A program made the translations under genes and the position numbers. Positions 6,095 to 7,080 of a stretch of DNA of 7,080 nucleotides are shown in pieces; position 1 is the first letter of the stretch, and each line of letters begins with the position of its first letter. The stretch comes from Dialister sp. (GTDB taxonomy: Bacteria > Bacillota > Negativicutes > Veillonellales > Dialisteraceae): the NCBI GenBank assembly GCA_022722495.1, contig JAIJLI010000104.1:1-7080 (forward strand), read 5' to 3'. Under the pieces are notes generated by a model that worked only from the letters and a program-made list of their open reading frames with translations, was not told where the DNA came from and made no database searches.

Positions 6095-6245
6095 ATCGTC
6101 ATCCCGAGCGTAGCCGAGGGATCTTTACTGCACTGCAGAAAATCAGCGTGTATGTGCTGAGGAAAAACGGTGTCTTGGTGCTGTCTCACATCAGGCAATG
6201 AGCGTACTGCAATAGAGATTTCTCGGCTGCGCTCGAAATGACGAC
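6095..6245. repeat. Inverted pair of a widespread intergenic repeat
   Basis: The segment 6095-6126, with core GAGCGTAGCCGAGGGATCT, and the reverse complement of 6214-6245, with core GAGCGCAGCCGAGAAATCT, match at about 26 of 32 positions. Similarity extends a few bases inward (ACTGCA against ATTGCA). The 87 nt between them have no recognised content. Sequences of the form TCATTCCGAGCGNAGCCGAGGAATCT are a repeat I recall from many unrelated bacterial genomes. The RNA would form a long stem. Confidence 0.7.
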
Positions 6246-6269
6246 GGCGCGAAGCGCTATCAAAATTCT

Positions 6270-6296
6270 GCGGCGCTTCTGGTTTTTATGCGCCGC
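6270..6296. repeat. GC hairpin, right member of an inverted pair
   Basis: GCGGCGC (6270-6276) and GCGCCGC (6290-6296) form a 7-bp stem with a 13-nt T-rich loop. It is the partner of 5916-5943, and inverted GGGTTCA words (6325-6338) lie beyond it. Confidence 0.55.
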
Positions 6297-6371
6297 ACCA
6301 CCCCCGCCCTACCTATAGAACCCGCTGAACCCTGAACCCTTATTCCTCATTCACGAAAGAAGGTCTTTCCT

Positions 6372-6941
6372 TTGGAAAAAGGACATATGCATGATATGAT
6401 CAGTGCCGCTTTATTTGCGGGCATTATGGCGATTCTGTCACAGTTTACATTCCCCATCGGTGCTGTGCCGATCACGCTGCAGAGCTTCGTCTGTGCGCTG
6501 GCCGGCGGTGTACTGGGACGGAAGTGGGGCGCGATCTCCATCGGACTATGGCTTCTCCTTGGGATGCTTGGCATCCCGATCCTTACCATGGGGAAGGCTG
6601 GCATCGGCATCTTCCTTTCTCCGGTCGGCGGCTACTATCTGGGCTTCGTTGTCATGGCCTGGCTCTCGGGCTTCCGCCTGGCACAGAAGGGACACTTCGT
6701 GCGCCAGATTGCCTGTGCACTGGCCGGTCTTGTCTGCTGCTATGCTCTGGGGACGGTATGGTTCATGGGCTATTTCCAGTACGGCCTTGACAAAGACATG
6801 CCGCTGTGGACGGCGCTCACCATGACGGTCTTCCCTTTCATCGCATTTGATCTCATCAAAGTCATTCTGGGTGTCCTTGCCGGTACCCGCATCCGTCAGG
6901 CGCTGCATCAGGCAGGATTCTATCCGTCCTTGGAGCATTGA
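6372..6941 (+). CDS. bioY: Biotin ECF transporter substrate-binding protein BioY
   Basis: Integral inner-membrane S component that captures biotin; it normally works with an energy-coupling module (EcfA, EcfA', EcfT), none of which is in this window. The 189-residue length fits BioY. Seen: about six hydrophobic segments (near 9-27, 33-50, 54-75, 78-102, 110-134 and 145-170), the conserved VPITLQS (32-38), SPVGGYYLGF (83-92), and a last helix FIAFDLIKVILG with Asp160 and Lys163 matching the conserved Asp/Lys pair of the family. The start is uncertain. TTG at 6372 has AGAAGG (6358-6363) at 8 nt spacing and is preferred. ATG at 6396 has AAAAGGA at 12 nt, and ATG at 6387 has only 3 nt spacing. 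Nothing essential is lost with a later start. Its position after birA suggests biotin uptake under BirA control, though no BirA-type box was found just upstream. Confidence 0.93.
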   Translation: MEKGHMHDMISAALFAGIMAILSQFTFPIGAVPITLQSFVCALAGGVLGRKWGAISIGLWLLLGMLGIPILTMGKAGIGIFLSPVGGYYLGFVVMAWLSGFRLAQKGHFVRQIACALAGLVCCYALGTVWFMGYFQYGLDKDMPLWTALTMTVFPFIAFDLIKVILGVLAGTRIRQALHQAGFYPSLEH

Positions 6942-6945
6942 GCGT

Positions 6946-7010
6946 GTAAAAACGTATTGATCTCACCTGAGAAGCAGTGTGTCCTTAAAAACGTTTCATC
7001 TCATTTTGAG
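6946..7010 (+). repeat. Duplicated terminator arm downstream of bioY
   Basis: Segments 6946-6971 and 6985-7010 are imperfect direct copies, both with AAAAACGT then ATCTCA and ending TGAG. Both can pair with the same right arm (7007-7022): the first through CTCACCT (6962-6968) with AGGTGAG (7009-7015) and AAAACGT (6949-6955) with ACGTTTT (7016-7022), leaving a 6-nt bulge. This could be a terminator duplication or competing folds. Confidence 0.5.
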
Positions 7011-7027
7011 GTGAGACGTTTTATTTT
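6988..7027. terminator. Bidirectional intrinsic terminator after bioY
   Basis: AAAACGTTTCATCTCA (6988-7003) pairs with TGAGGTGAGACGTTTT (7007-7022), 16 bp with two G-U pairs and a 3-nt loop. ATTTT follows on the + strand. On the - strand the stem is followed by T-runs, as CGTTTTTAA. It begins 46 nt after the bioY stop. Confidence 0.85.
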
Positions 7028-7080
7028 GGACTCGGTATCAGATTTTCTTGCTGCCAGCCAAGCATCCTTTCGTATCTCCC
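7021..7080 (-). CDS. Possible C-terminal tail of a convergent gene (partial, unrecognised)
   Basis: On the - strand a frame is open from the window edge to TAA at 7023-7021, ending in GRYERMLGWQQENLIPSPK. The stop overlaps the bidirectional terminator, which has a T5 run for this strand. That is the arrangement expected of a convergent gene. Only 19 residues are visible and another - strand frame is also open here, so this may be chance. No function can be assigned. Confidence 0.25.
   Translation of the reverse strand, partial: GRYERMLGWQQENLIPSPK

Larger units (their letters stand above)
5851..6371. other. 521-bp gap between birA and bioY filled with nested repeats
   Basis: From left to right: degenerate GGGTTC words (5884-5910), a GC hairpin (5916-5943), a box-plus-hairpin repeat on the - strand (5989-6019), a 7-nt array (6045-6089), an inverted pair of a 32-bp repeat (6095-6126 and 6214-6245), a second GC hairpin (6270-6296) and inverted GGGTTCA words (6325-6338). 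The bioY ribosome-binding site AGAAGG is at 6358-6363. No protein gene, convincing promoter or T-tailed terminator was found here, so whether bioY is read from birA or from its own promoter is open. Confidence 0.6.

Noticed and set aside
6300..6371. Separate promoter for bioY (TATAGA at 6314-6319)
   Set aside because: The -35 position 17 bp upstream reads CGCCGC, and the -10 match is poor.

Overview
The window looks like chromosomal DNA from a Firmicutes-type bacterium. The gene set, the roughly 50% GC coding sequence and the repeat-filled gaps suggest a Negativicutes anaerobe such as Dialister or Megasphaera, but that placement is an inference from style and remembered repeat families. All five recognisable genes lie on the + strand. 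They are the 3' part of valS (valyl-tRNA synthetase), folC (folate synthase), citC (citrate lyase acetyl-ligase), birA (biotin ligase and repressor) and bioY (biotin uptake S component). A short open frame on the - strand at the right edge may be the tail of a convergent gene.

Layout: valS (1-1580) and folC (1631-2950) are 50 bp apart, with a small hairpin between them, and probably form one operon that ends at a strong terminator (2959-3003). The next 590 bp hold a MITE-like inverted-repeat element (3082-3298), a short 'box plus hairpin' repeat, a perfect 16-bp palindrome (3385-3400) and an extended -10 promoter for citC. citC (3544-4602) stands alone, closed by its own terminator. A 258-bp gap follows with 7-nt tandem repeats, a second box-plus-hairpin repeat and a clear sigma-70 promoter for birA; an inverted repeat resembling BirA half-sites surrounds the -10 element. 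birA (4861-5850) and bioY (6372-6941) are separated by 521 bp built almost entirely of nested inverted and 7-nt repeats. A bidirectional terminator with a duplicated left arm follows bioY.

Functionally, birA and bioY form a biotin salvage pair: BioY brings biotin in and BirA attaches it to carboxylases and may control transcription. No biotin synthesis gene is visible. folC supports folate polyglutamylation and valS supports translation. citC activates the acyl carrier protein of citrate lyase, but the lyase subunits are not in this window.

The coding genes are conventional. The most interesting material is intergenic. Three gaps between transcription units carry related short repeats: GCTTTCAAAC followed at a constant 8 nt by a GC-rich fold, 7-nt arrays of the GTGACTA/GGGATTA/GGGTTCA type, and nested inverted repeats. 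They are absent from the valS-folC intra-operon gap. No CRISPR array, tRNA, rRNA, transposase, phage gene or defence system was seen.
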